Positions 48,467 to 60,944 of a stretch of 64,000 bases of DNA are shown in pieces. Positions within the stretch are counted from its first letter, which is position 1; every line of letters begins with the position of its first letter. The notes under the pieces are model-generated. The model did no database searches. It was not told where the DNA came from and saw only the letters and a list, made by a program, of their open reading frames with translations. The stretch spans positions 259,103-323,102 of the forward strand of contig MZZL01000393.1 in NCBI GenBank assembly GCA_002749535.1, read 5' to 3'. Both the position numbers and the translations under genes were made by a program. This DNA is from Apophysomyces variabilis (lineage: Eukaryota > Mucoromycota > Mucoromycetes > Mucorales > Mucoraceae).

Positions 48467-50434
48467 TCATGGTCGTGTGTTCTTAGCTTTTGCTGTTATT
48501 AGATACATGACTTGTAGAGGAGGCAGAGGAGGTGTCCGTGGATGGAGACGAAGTAATGCATCTGATGATGATGGTGAAGACGGTGTTGTATTGTAAGATG
48601 GTACACAAGTCGCCACAAGTAAAGGATTAACATGTAAGCTTCCAGATATAAACGGAATGGGGGTCAATGAGATAGCTTGACGGGTATCTTCCATTATAGC
48701 TTTCCGATTAGAGCAATTTTGAGCAACGGGATAATCCTAACGGTGTAATCTTGTTCGCAGGATGGGAATCGCAAGGTAGAAGTACGGCGAATGCGGGTTG
48801 TTCTTCCTGCAGGAATGTCCATGTCGATCATTGTGGCCTGGTTACCTAAGAAGATGATGTTAGTAAATGTTGAATGTCAAGTGGACTTACTACAAAATAG
48901 AACCTTGAAAATTGTACCCAACAATATGTACTCGATGCAATAGGGAAGGGCGCTCATTGATAATTTTGAGAAAATGATCGCGCAAGATAATGGGAAGTTT
49001 CACTGGACCGTCGTTCAACGTCTTAGTCACATCCCTCCTTAATTTCACTCCCGATAATTTTAATAGTTCGATAAGTTCAAGCGATTTACAGGAACTAAGG
49101 CAAAGTGGTAAAGTACGGTTTTCTGCGGGCGATACACTCCCATTAACCTTTCAACCCTCTTTAACTTCAAGCTCGCTAAAGGAAGAGAGGTATTGAGGTT
49201 AAGGAGGGTCGACTGTACTTTGATCGCTAACGGATCCTGTCTCCATGCAACCAAATTCAATATCGCCACCTATATAAATTGTATCAGCCCGTAACCCAGT
49301 CTTGCGCCTGGAAATACACTCAACAGCTGAGAGTCGTCGTTTCTTGTTCATGCTGTCAGCATTTGCGATGCTCTGTATCTCTTTGCTAGGAAAGTATGCC
49401 CGTGAGTACGGAGATAGTGTGAGGGAGGTGTTACCCAAGCACTCTTACCCGATTGCACATATGCTGCATCCTCTGAAAACACTATTGGAGAACCTCAAAT
49501 ATTATACATCCTATCAGCCTCTAGCCGTTCAGATGTTGGTAGGGGTGGGACTTGCTAAGAAAGAGGTAGGAGGAAGTCATGACTGCCAGAACAAGCCAAG
49601 TTATTAGCGGTTCTTTCGTTGGATCGTGTGTAATTTGTTGGGCAAAATGGTACGCTTCCATGGATGAATGCTAATAGTGATAAACTGGAATCAATAATGG
49701 TATCATTGCTAAGTACTCTCCGTTAGGTTTACCAATTTTTCAATCCCATGTAAAAGGTCACTTGTGTCGCAAGAAATCTCTCGGATCATGGGCTGCCCAC
49801 TCTGCTCTATCTCTTGAGTTCTTCCAAAGTAACTACATCCTCCCAGTGCGCGTCATTAAGATCAATAGTCATCGATTGACTAAGAGTTAAGATTGTTAAG
49901 AAAGTACTCAACAACTTCAAGAATATATCGTTCGCCTTACTGTAAAAAATGTGACCTCTATGCGAAACTTCTGATACGATACTCCACAGACATAAAGCGT
50001 CTACCTACTTGATCATACAATCAATCCTTGCACACCGTACACATACTCAACTGCTTATTGACATACCATCTTGATTACTAATAGTCTCTGCTATGCTTGT
50101 GCTGTCGTCTAACGGGAATGTGGTCTCTTCAGCTGTGTAATTGCGTGCTCAATCGAGAGTAGATTGTTCACTGTGACCGATCTACACGGGTAATGTCGAG
50201 TTCAAGCTTTCCTACGTACATGGTTTGTTCACCCTGATATTTGCGCGCTGTAGTTTCTTTTATGCGTTGAGCAGCTGCTGAAAAGCCTTTGCTATCGGTC
50301 GAAGATGCGACTTCCAATAAAAAAAAAGCTGTTGTAACGCATGGAGGACCTGCCAGTCGCCTTGAATAATATTCCTTGCAGCAATAAAGCTTCCGAGTAT
50401 CCTCCATTGTGCGAGAAAAGAGTAATAATTGCAT
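48467..50434 (-). other. coding-like, intron-bearing segment inside the inverted-repeat element
   Basis: Minus-strand pieces separated by plausible short introns read like one degraded gene. From the 5' side: EDTRKLYCCKEYYSRRLAGP (near 50400), AEETTFPLDDSTSIAETIS (near 50080), YFGRTQEIEQSGQPMIREIS (near 49800), MEAYHFAQQITHDPTKEP (near 49650), GPVKLPIILRDHFLKIINE (near 48980), QATMIDMDIPAGRTTRIRRT (near 48810), and a last piece IMEDTRQAISLTPIPFISGS ending at the stop 48467. At least one in-frame stop (near 49150) and frame changes prevent a full model. No transposase motif is seen. The family is not recognised; a captured host-gene fragment is possible. Confidence 0.4.
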
Positions 50435-50481
50435 AGCAAACTATATCTGTGTAACTGCGTAATATATATCATCGATTGCTG

Positions 50482-50655
50482 TTATATTTGATTTGAAGAA
50501 TTGTATTGACATACTAAGATATATACTTGTAGACCAGCATATGTATCGAGAGCCCAAGTATTTTACTAAGCTACCTTGAATCAGTATTGCGGATTTTGAA
50601 AATTTTGTATGATGTCCCCCCCCCAAACTTTTGTATTTTCAGACGCAAAGCACTA
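50482..50655 (-). repeat. right terminal inverted repeat, upstream of uracil phosphoribosyltransferase
   Basis: About 174 bp, the inverted copy of 47952-48123, ending CACTA|TA. It contains a nine-C run near 50616-50624. Its outer end lies 147 bp upstream of the uracil phosphoribosyltransferase start codon, so it forms part of that gene's promoter region. Confidence 0.85.
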
Positions 50656-50802
50656 TACCAATGCCGATAGAACCCAGTCATGTTACACACAGCGTAAAGT
50701 GGAGTTGATGCCAGTGCCCGGGTGTACAGTGTCCGGCTGCGTTTTAACTTCAATTTTGGACGTGATGTTTTTTTGTTCCTTTTTTTCCTCTCTTCAATCA
50801 AC

Positions 50803-51715
50803 ATGTCGAACGACTACAAATTGCCTCCCCAAGTCCAGCTCTTGCAACCAACTTCTCAGCTTAAAGGTCTTATGACCATCATTCGATCTAAGGACACGCC
50901 ACGTTCCGATTTCATTTTCTATGCTGATCGTATCATTCGACTGTTGGTCGAAGAAGGTGGGTGTCAAGACGTACGTGTATAACACCCTAACAAAAGTCCA
51001 TAGGCTTGAATCACTTGCCTGTCATTGATAAAAGTGTAAAGACCCCAACTGGTGCAACTTATCAAGGCCTCGCCTTTGAAGGCCGTATCTGTGGTGTATC
51101 CATCATGCGTGCTGGTGAATCTATGGAGCAAGGCTTACGTGAATGTTGCAGGTCTAATAATAGCACACAAAAACAAAAGAGTGTTAACCAGTGAGTTTCA
51201 CTACAGGAGCGTGAGAATTGGAAAGATCTTGATTCAGCGAGATGAAGAAACACATAAGCCCAAGGTAGCTGCTACATTCTCTCAATCGCATAATCTCATA
51301 CCAATTCTAGTTATACTACGCCAAATTGCCTAAAGATATTGCTTCTCGTTATGTCCTGCTGCTTGATCCAATGCTGGGTAAGTTTTCAGGGGTTGACGTT
51401 TGCAGTGATTGTGGTAACACGAAACAATCAGCGACGGGAGGCTCTGCCATGCAAGCTGTCCAAGTCTTGTTAGACAACAAGGTTCAAGAAGATCGTATTA
51501 TCTTCTTGAATCTGCTTGCATCACCTGAAGGCATTGATGCATTTGTGAAGCGATTCCCCAAGGTGAAGATTGTGGCTGGCGAAGTGGATGCAGGTCTTGA
51601 TGAGAACAAGTATATCATTCCTGGTTGCGGTGACTTTGGTTGCAGGTAATACTTTACGCAATATCTATGGCATAGCAATTAACGACTTGTTGCTAGGTAC
51701 TTTGGTACTGAGTAA
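50803..51715 (+). CDS. FUR1: uracil phosphoribosyltransferase
   Basis: Six exons, join(50803..50956,51004..51151,51207..51264,51311..51377,51432..51645,51697..51715), give 219 residues. UPRT converts uracil plus PRPP to UMP in the cytosolic pyrimidine salvage pathway and activates 5-fluorouracil. Family motifs are LPPQVQLLQPTSQLKGLMT, SDFIFYADRIIRLLVEEGL, FEGRICGVSIMRAGESME, IGKILIQRDEETHKP, the PRPP-binding loop VLLLDPMLATGGSA at about 135-148, and the uracil-binding end YIIPGCGDFGCRYFGTE. The last exon has only 19 nt. The donor of intron 2 is the weak AG|GTCTAA. The gene begins 147 bp after an inverted-repeat arm. Confidence 0.95.
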
Positions 51716-52245
51716 GAAGCAAGCATGAATAAAAAAAAATTGATAAAAATTTATGGACAATGGTGATGTTGTGCTACAACATGTAGTTACTTCATGGCTG
51801 CTTCATAAAGCGCAATTTCCCACACCAACCGCACTGATTCATGACTGCGCAAAGGATATATCCAGCTTTTTTGCAGTTATTTACGTTATTTTGTAACTGT
51901 TCTGTGCTGATAAACAGGGAAAAGTTTCTTGTCAGTTAAAAAATTGAAGTATCTTATTGTTGAGATAATGCATGTCATTTTGCAATAGCAGTTTTATGAG
52001 TAGAATTAATTTAAGGCCTTGCTTTAGAAATTTGCAACTTTACAAAGAATACTGTCACCCTTGTTCTGGTTATCGGTAGCTACAGGAAAGAGAGTGAATA
52101 ATACCTCTATTCATGGAATCATGAGTACAGGCCATGAATGTCAGGCAATTGTGACCAACAGGACTGCTTTCTGTGTCTCCGAAGGATTGACCAGCAAAAA
52201 GTCCGCAGGCACCTGGATTGAAACGTGAGGAGAGTCAGCATAAAA
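51716..52245. other. intergenic region between FUR1 and VPS18
   Basis: 530 bp, AT-rich, with no supported gene. It contains the FUR1 3' UTR and the VPS18 promoter. Confidence 0.55.
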
Positions 52246-55200
52246 ATGTCCCTCATCGACGACTTCATTGAATCGTCTGAAGCAGCACATGCTCCTGCTG
52301 TTGCGGTCTTTGGCGACAGCTATCTAAATCAAGTTGCATACGAGAGTGGTTTTGAAAATCTTGATGCTGTTCGGGTAGGTTGCGATATCAATACAGCTGG
52401 TGGTCGGTATTAAACCCGCGTAGCTCGAAAGTGGATACGTCTCGACGGGGTTCGGGCAGGTCGATGTACCTATTTTTGCGCTTGAATACGTCTTGTTTCA
52501 GTTACCGGCCACGTTGGTGGATATGGCTGTGTCCAACAATATCATGGTCGTCGCGCTGGATACGTTTCGTATTCTGAGGATTGACCTAGATAATGCTCTA
52601 GAGGTAGAAGGTTCGTGGATGAAGGCATAGAACGTTATTCTGGCGAAACTAAGCAAGTTATACTTTCAGAGATTGAGATTACGAGGAAACCCAGTGACGG
52701 GAAGATCAGCAAGATATTCTTTGATCCAACAGGCCGGCATCTTATCATCACGACGGATCATGGCGAAAATTACTACCTATACGAGAAGTGGAGAAGAACC
52801 AAACCGTTGACCAAATTTAAGGTACTTTTTGGAAATTGTAGAATCTCTTGGCTAATATTGTCATACAGGGTGTCACCATATCATCGATTGCCTGGAATAA
52901 GCAAGCAACACTCACCGATCCTTCTACACAGGAGATACTTATTGGTACAAAGAACGGATTGATATACGAAGCATGCTTGGAGCCTACAGATGAGTTCTTT
53001 CGGCGCGAGGAAAAGTATTTTAAGCAAGTGTATTCTATCCATGAATCGACAATGCCCATCACTGGCTTGCATTTCGAGCAATTCCCTGTGAACAGCCGAA
53101 AATATTTTGTATTAGCTACAACGCCTACTAGAATATATCAGTTCATCGGATTTGTTGGCCCTTCCAGTGGGTCCCGGTCACCCTCTGGATTTGGCGAGGC
53201 TGAAGATAGAGGAGAAAAAGCTATGTTCGAAGGTCTATTTTCCAAATACGACGTGAATCCAGGTAAATACCCTAAGCAAACTGAAAAGCTTCCTGCTTAC
53301 CGAGAAATATATCTGATAGATTTCCAGGAATTACCTGGTGACCTACCCTACAGTGAAGTGCATTTTTTCAGCCGTTTCCACGAACTACAACAGCAAGGCG
53401 TTGCGCAAACATTTGCTTGGCTGACAGGTACAGAAGCACCCGATGATGCAGTCTGACAGCTTGTCAATGTAGGACCCGGTATCTACCATGGTGATCTTGT
53501 ATTTGGTTCTCAATCTGTGGGTGATCGTGTGATTGATAATGTGCAGCTGTTGCAGTAAGTTAATTTTTCTGTTTAATTTTACTTGGAATCTTACAAAAAC
53601 ACGGGCAGGTATCCTGCCACACCCTCAGAAGACGATACCGGAAGATTAGTTACGGAAATTCCCATCTCCGTCGCTTTGACCGAATTTCATTTTATTCTTC
53701 TTTACAAAGACAGAGTAAGAGCTATATGCCAACTCAACGATCAGATAGTATATGAGGAAATGATACCCCTGGTAAGTGGAATCCGGTGAAAAGAAATCCT
53801 GCTAACTGTTTTGTAGAACCATAGTGAGTCAGTTCTAGGTCTGGCTGTCGATGATATCCGAAAAACGTTCTGGATATATACAACTGTCACGATGTACGAG
53901 TTGAAAATCAAGAATGAGGAGCGCGACGTTTGGAAATTATATCTTGAGAAGAAGCAGTATGATACTGCGCTAAAGTACTGTACAGACCCCGCACAGAAGG
54001 ATAAAGTTTATACGGCGCAAGCAAAGGACTACTTTGGGCAGCGCAGATACCAAATGAGTGCAAAATATTTTGCAGAAAGTACAGTTCCTTTTGAAGAAGT
54101 GGCATTGCAATTTGTTGAAAAGGACGAACGAGATGCGCTCCGGGTCTATTTGACAAAAAAATTGGAGAGATTTACTAAGAATGCAAGTGTGACATGGTTT
54201 GGATGCTCTGTATTGACAATTGTATTCTGCAACAGGAACGGACGCAAAAGACGATTGTGGCTTCATGGGTCGTGGAAATATACCTTTCAAAGCTGGATGA
54301 GCTCGAGGATCTGGCGTCTTCTGCGCACTGTTCCACAGATGATGATGGCGGTGCAAGTAAAATGATAGCATATTACAACGATGCACAAGAAGATATACGC
54401 GACGAATTTAAGAGTTTCCTAGAGACATACAGCCCACATTTGCACGTATCTACAACCTATAAGCTCATAACAAGTCATGGTCGCAGCGCAGAGTATTTAT
54501 TTTATGCTTCGCTAATTGGTGACTATGAAAAAGTCATAAACTACTGGATCGTGGAAAAAAACTGGAACAAGGCATTAGAAGTTTTGAGCACTCAGGCAAA
54601 TAAGACTTCTATACGGTCAATTGATTGCTAACGCCTTTTCAATGCAATAGGCAAGCCCTGAGGTATTCTATAAGTTTTCACCGGTGCTGATGGATAATTC
54701 CCCTTATGAAACGGTGAACGTCTGGATGCGACAACCCAATTTGAATCCTCGACAACTTATCCCAGCCTTGTTGAGATATGACCATAGTAAAATTTCTGAC
54801 AAGGTGCCCCAGGTAGAAAGAAAACGACTCCTCTGTTTGTTATGGTTATAACCTTACTCTATCCAGAATCAAGCAGTGCGTTATCTTTCCTACGTTGTTA
54901 CAAATATGCACAACACGGACCCTGCTATACACAACTTTTTACTTACACTATACGCCACCCAACCAACGCGAGATGAAACAGCACTTTTAAACTTTCTGAA
55001 AAATGAAGTATGTAAAAGCAACTGATGGTTACTGCACTCCTTGGAAGCTCAGACTGTCGTAGGGTCGCGAGATGCACTATAATTTGGATTATGCGCTTCG
55101 TCTATGTAGTCAAAATGGTAGAACGCAGAGCTGCGTCCATATCTATAGCCAGATGGGTCTTTACGAAGAAGCTGTTAATTTGGCGTTAAAGGTAAATTTA

Positions 55201-56190
55201 TGCGTGCAACGTCAAGCATTAAGGTTTACTAACTGATATCCTACTCGTAGTATCACGATTTGGAGTTGGCGCGTATTAACGCAGATAAACCGGAGGACGA
55301 TGATGCTCTCCGCAAGAAACTATGGCTTAGCATTGCCAAGCACGTAGTGCAGGAGAAACGAGATATTAAAACGTAACTATTTACGCGCTCCACTGGACTT
55401 GATAGTTTGTAACTTTTTTTTTTGGTCAGAGCAATGGAGTATCTGCAGCAATGTGAATTGTTGAAGATCGAAGATATTTTACCATTTTTCCCAGATTTCT
55501 TGCTGATAGATGATTTTAAGGTAACTATCAGAAGAGCCATTAATAGAACGTTAACGTTGGAATTTAGGATGAGATTTGCTCTGCTTTGGAGGAATACAAT
55601 ATTCGTATCGAAGATTTGAAGACCGAAATGGACGAAGCCACGAAGAGCGCAGACAGCATCCGACTTGATATCCGCGAATTGAAGAGCAGATTTGCGTTAG
55701 TGAACGCAGTAGAAAAATGCTACGTCTGCAACCGGCCCTTGCTGACCCGTCAATTCTATATTTTCCCTTGTCAACACGTTTTTCATGCTGATTGTCTTAT
55801 TAACCAAGTAAGCTACGGTATTTCGCTGTTCTCTTATGTGTAACCATGGCGTTTTAGATTACCAAATATTTGCCTAGTCGACAGATTCGGTTATTGGCAA
55901 GTCTGCAAGAACAATTGTCTCGCGAAAAAGCTGCACGTGGAAGAACTAGTCCAGTATCTGCTACTGCGACACGGCTGATGAGTGCAGCAGCCGGTGTAAT
56001 TTTCCCCGCGGATGCTGCTGGAAATCATGAAAGCACGTTTACAGTGGAGCGCTTACAAACGTTACAGGATGAATTGGACGATATTGTTGCCAGTGAATGT
56101 GCATTATGCGGTGAGGTGATGGTCAAGTCTGTAGATCAACCGTTTATTGCAGACGATGAGGCTGACGTTGAAACGAGCTGGGCCATTTGA
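52246..56190 (+). CDS. VPS18: Vps18 (HOPS/CORVET core subunit)
   Basis: Fifteen exons, join(52246..52374,52460..52610,52670..52821,52869..53427,53473..53554,53609..53771,53817..54182,54236..54595,54651..54812,54867..55007,55063..55191,55251..55372,55430..55520,55568..55807,55858..56190), give about 1059 residues. The Pep3/Vps18 beta-propeller has LVDMAVSNNIMVVALD, KIFFDPTGRHLIITT, SIAWNKQ and YREIYLIDFQE. A clathrin-heavy-chain-repeat alpha-solenoid follows, with ERDVWKLYLEKKQYDTAL, ASPEVFYKFSPVLMD and YHDLELARINADKPEDD. A coiled coil leads to a C-terminal RING (CYVCNRPLLTRQFYIFPCQHVFH, then CALCGEVM) from about residue 920. Vps18 is a scaffold of tethering complexes for endosome-vacuole fusion. 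Introns at 54183 and 54596 begin with GC. Confidence 0.92.
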
Positions 56191-57684
56191 CGGTGAAAAC
56201 AAAGAAAAATACATAATTTGTTAGTATTAAAGAAACGAATTTACATCAGTTGTATAAACTGGCATCTATGTATCATCAGTGCCAGGTACGCCAAACGCTT
56301 TAGCACCGAGTTAGAGAGAAAACGGACCCAAAGTCTGGTCAAGGCAATCGATATCGAGCAATACCTTATTTTTGCTTGTAATTGAATTACATCAGATATC
56401 GATATGGTAGAAGAGTTGAAAAATAACGTACACATCTTTCTGTGGTTCTGTTACCACTTTGGGGAATGTGAACTTCATAAATGGCTTAACTTATCGAGTT
56501 TCCAAAATTAACGTACACCACATGTATGTGGGGACCGGATATTCACTCCAGCAAAGTCAGTCAAGCGGTCGGATGAACTGGTTCATCTCTTAGCTAAGGT
56601 GCCGCAGGCGACATTTCACTGTGTTGAACAGTTGAAGAAAAGCACATCCTCAGACCTGAATATGCGTTGAACAGCTCGGCTAGATGGCGTGTCCATACTG
56701 CCTTGCCATATTAGACGTGGGTATGGGACGACCAGCCACAACCTCTGAGTGTATCTTTTGCTTTATATGAAGTTGATCATCACTGGCAGCTCTAAGAAAC
56801 CACTATAATGTGCCAAAAGCAGAATATGGAGGCACAAGTCGTAAATTAGAGCTAGCTCAGCAAAACGTAATTGATACTTGCCAAAAATTTACCGGCTAAG
56901 GTTAACCGCTTGTGGAGGCTCTAATTAACTATGTGTGCTCATTTTAATTAGGACCAACCTTCACAGCGGTTCACGCTGACACTATGAAAAGAATTGTTGT
57001 AGTTAGCTATGTTTTGATACAAAAATGATACACTCCTTACGGGAGGCTACGCAATGGCATATCATAGATGGACAGAGACAAAAGGAAAAAAAACCGAAGA
57101 AAGAGTGACATTTTGCACTATACAAATAACATTGTTAACTTGAAACGGAGTGTTACTGGTTACAAACACTCCTATTATCATTGGCAGGCATGGAGAAAGA
57201 GTGGTAATAACAGCTCTCAATCTTATCAACTAAGCAACATAGAACGAAGGCACCTATGGTGTAGGAACGTTCCTCATTGTACATTGTCTGATATAAGAAC
57301 GTTTCATGTCATGCATTATTTGACATTCAACGTTCTGAGAGCAGACATTATGCAATAAAGGCACCTTCCATGTCAAATAGAGTACAATATAGGGAGCTTC
57401 CAAATGGTCAAAATAGACTTTCTGTAATATCTGCATTGAAAATGAGAATCAACCATCTTATTCTATTTCATATCATAATAAAATGAAACTCTAAATAAAA
57501 TTCGTTCCCTAACTTACGTGGTACGGATTAGGTTACACTGCGATTTTAGCGAGATTTGATAGACGTGCCTGGTGCGGATAGACGGTCCCCATGCATCGGC
57601 GTGATAAGCCACTGGGATCGGTTTTACTATAATTTCGAAAGGGGAAATGCAGATCCTGCACACGGCTGCCAACTCCGTACACTC
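56191..57684. other. 1.5-kb gene-poor interval
   Basis: No gene is supported on either strand. A plus-strand frame at 57068-57358 is Lys/Asn/Tyr-rich without a domain. The last 100 bp contain an in-frame upstream extension of the UTP25 ORF that is not part of the conserved protein. Confidence 0.5.
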
Positions 57685-60600
57685 ATGGCTCAAGGAAAGC
57701 GCTCGGCAATTAGTAAGAGTATGGGCCGCAAAAAAGCCCAAACAGCTACTTCGCATGTTTCTGGGCTGTCTTCTGCAAGATCGAGTGTTAAGCGAAAGGA
57801 AGCACCCGTTCGATATGGCCAATTGTCCAGAAAGCAAAAGCAAGATTTGCTGGACTACGGCGAGCTCGTACCACAAGATTTCCAGGACGATGAAGAAAAT
57901 GTTGAGTACGATTCCGAAAACAAAAAGTAATTGAGGAAGCCTTGAACTAAGACCGTTACTAACTTGATCTTTGCACGTTGCATAGACGTCGCCGCGTGAT
58001 TGACGAGGAGGAGCTTGACAGAGAGCTAGAGGAGGAGCGTGAACGTGTGGAAGGTCGATTCGATTCCAGCAGTGAGGATGAAGAAGAGGAATGGCAAAAG
58101 CCTTCTGCTTATTCGATGTTGGTTGGTTCGCTTAAGAAGACGTCCAAAAATCAAAGCTTCTACGAGAAAATCCAGCGTGAGCAGGAAGGCATCGAAGATG
58201 TTGTAGAGAAGGATGATGAAGAAGATGGGGAAGAATACGATGATGAGGAAGAAGTAGATGATGTTGCTTCTATTTTGGACCAGGGATCGGAAGAAGAGGA
58301 CTCTGCTTCAGCAGTTAGCGAAGAAGAAGATGACGATGACATCGCAGCAGAGGAGGATATTGAGAAAGAGGAAGAAGAAGAAGAAATGATGATTGGTTAT
58401 GAATCAAGCGATGATGAGGATAAGATTGCCAGTACGTTGGATCGATCTGATTCACTTTAAATTAACACTGACTGGATTAGGGGATCGGTTCGAAACGCGG
58501 TTCGGCGATAACCAATCCAGTGATTTTGATAATAAGATCACGCTTATCGAACAAAAGAAGTGGATTACGCAAGGCTTTGAGAGCGATAGTTTGAAGGAAG
58601 TTGTGTCTTACACGCCTGTTGCCGATAAGACCGTAATGGACGACGTGAAAATCACTGGTCTAGAACAAGTACAAGTTAAAGAGAAATTGGCTAGACACTG
58701 GAAAGAAGCCAATGAAGAATGTTTGGGTGAGGGTAAGTTTGATGGCGACCTTGTTTTGCAAGCCATATTAAATGCATAAACACGTAGACACCGACATTTT
58801 CACCCCTTTGCAAGAGGCGCTTTTTAATCACATGAACCACTACCGCGATATGTTATACTGTAATCGCACAATTGATAATGCAGCAGAAATTCGGAACACA
58901 TACGTCCTTCATGCGTTGAATCACGTCATGAAGTAAGTGAATACGAGACGATCAGAATAGCGTAACTTATTCATGTATTAGAACCCGCGATCGAATTTTG
59001 AAGAATAATAGCAAAATTGCCAAGGCACAGAAAGAGGAAAAGGAAATAGGGTAAGGAACTTCGTTGTAAGGGAGATTCACTTTATTAATGTCTTTTTCAG
59101 AGAGTACCGCGATCAGGGATTTACTCGTCCAAGAGTCTTGATTGTCCTACCTTTCCGTAACACCGTTGTTGAAGTGGTCAATACGCTTATTAAGTTGTCT
59201 GGATCTGAACAACAGGTAATGATGACACTTTGAAGCGCAAAAAGTGAAGGCACAGAAACACTAACATTAGGTTCTGCAGGAAAACAAGAAACGCTTTTAT
59301 GAGCAATTCAGCTTACGTGACGATGATGCTATCAACGAAGATAAACCTGCCGACTTCTTGGCCACGTTCAAAGGCAACATCGATGATCATTTCCGATTAC
59401 CGATCAAGATTACAAGAAAGACGATAAAATTCTATTCCGAGTTATATAGTTCAGATATTATTATCGCATCACCCTTGGGTTTGCGAACTCTTATTGGCAC
59501 GGAAGGGTAAGATAATGGTACTCTGCTCAGGTTAACTAACATAATACCTAGTGATCATAAACGGGAATTTGACTTTTTGTCTTCGATTGAATTGGTCATT
59601 TTTGATCAAGCGAACCATTTCTTGATGCAAAACTGGGAACATATTGAGGTACATTGCATAAGTATTCAACAGGTCCTTGTTTAAACAGTTCTTTTTGCAG
59701 CATCTGTGCCAGCATCTCAATTTGATCCCTTCTGATGCACATGGCTGTGATATTTCGCGCATCAAGAGCTGGTATCTGGATGGAAAGTATGTACCGCGTG
59801 TCTTCTGGGTCTCTTCGTTAACCTGTTTAATGTAGAGCCCCTTATCTCAGACAGACATTGGCCTTTTCGGAATTTTTATCACCAGAGCTGAACGCCTTAT
59901 TTAACAAATACTTCAAAAACATCACTGGTAAACTAAGAATCAAACAAACCTACGAAGGAAGTATTGTCGATGTTATTCCCCAGGTTCAACAGGTGAGGAA
60001 GTCGTTCTAATAACAGGAGTATATAACAGCCATGATGGGTTAGACGTTCACACGGATTGATACGACTTCTTTGGCAGCAATGGACGATGCGCGATTCAAG
60101 TACTTTATTGACAAGGTAAAGTTAGATGACAAAGTAGAAAATATCCATATAGTTGCTGATTATTCGATGATAGACTTTACCCACGCTTCGAAAGTCTGCT
60201 ATCACGCAATCTCACACGCTGATCTTTATACCTTCTTATTTTGACTTTGTTCGCCTACGTAACTATTTTGAAGATAACAAGTATTCGTACAGTCCTTGCT
60301 GCGAGTAATGTATCCGATCTAGAGTTCTGAGTAATTGCACTTCTGACCTTTTCTTTCTCTTCTAATTCGCTGCAGGTATACTTCCCCTGCAGGAATTGCT
60401 CGTGCTCGATCGCAATTCTTCCATGGTCGGACCAACTTCTTACTCTACACTGAGCGTATTCATTTCTTCCGCAGGTAAGTGTCGGAGAATAGCAAGACAG
60501 TTGGCAAAACTAAGGCGATAATGTTTTAGATTCAATATTCGAGGCACTTTCCACGTAGTGTTTTATGGTCTTCCTGATCATCCACACTACTACACTGAAA

Positions 60601-60773
60601 TTGTGAATTTCCTTGGATTGAAATTTGACGAAGCTACTGCAGCTGAAGAGGCAACCTTCTCTTGCACTGCTTTATTCTCTAAGTACGATTTCTTAAAGTT
60701 AGAACGTATTGTGGGTTCTGAACGCGCCAAAAAGATGTGCGCAGCTCAGAAGAACGTATTTATGTTTGCATAG
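57685..60773 (+). CDS. UTP25: Utp25, U3 snoRNP/SSU processome protein
   Basis: Fourteen exons, join(57685..57926,57986..58431,58481..58732,58788..58932,58982..59050,59101..59215,59280..59506,59552..59648,59701..59786,59836..59992,60044..60115,60174..60304,60376..60474,60530..60773), give 793 residues. A basic N-terminus ([17 protein letters not shown]) leads into a long Glu/Asp-rich region at about 80-230. Then comes the DEAD-helicase-like but degenerate Utp25/DEF body: [110 protein letters not shown] and [19 protein letters not shown]. It acts in the nucleolus in 18S rRNA maturation. FDQA takes the place of the DEAD box, as usual for this non-helicase family. Two acceptors for exon 7 (59271 or 59280) are both in phase; the second is preferred for branch-point spacing. 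Confidence 0.93.
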
Positions 60774-60944
60774 AAATGGCATCACTTTGTAAAATAATGC
60801 ATTGAAATAAAAAAAAAATCTCATACGATAAGAAGAAAAAAAGAAGAGAGATTTTTGGTTTAATGATGGAACGCGGAAGCAACGTAAATGATGTTGTAAA
60901 GAACAAAAAAAAAAAAACTATGTACAACGCCTATTGATTTCATT
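60774..60944. other. short convergent intergenic region
   Basis: 171 bp between the stop codons of UTP25 (+) and the RING/TRAF gene (-), A-rich, holding both 3' ends. Confidence 0.6.

Larger units (their letters stand above)
47952..50655. mobile_element. 2.7-kb DNA-transposon-like element with about 170-bp terminal inverted repeats
   Basis: The sequences at 47952-48123 and 50482-50655 are inverted copies of each other, about 95% identical by eye. They differ mainly in the length of a G/C run (6 versus 9) and scattered single bases. The outer ends read CAGTGCTTTGCG (left) and TAGTGCTTTGCG (right, reverse strand), each bordered by TA, as expected for a TA target duplication of the Tc1/mariner kind. 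No transposase was recognised inside, so it is probably non-autonomous. The interior is coding-like DNA on the minus strand (see separate entry). The superfamily call is inference. Confidence 0.7.
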
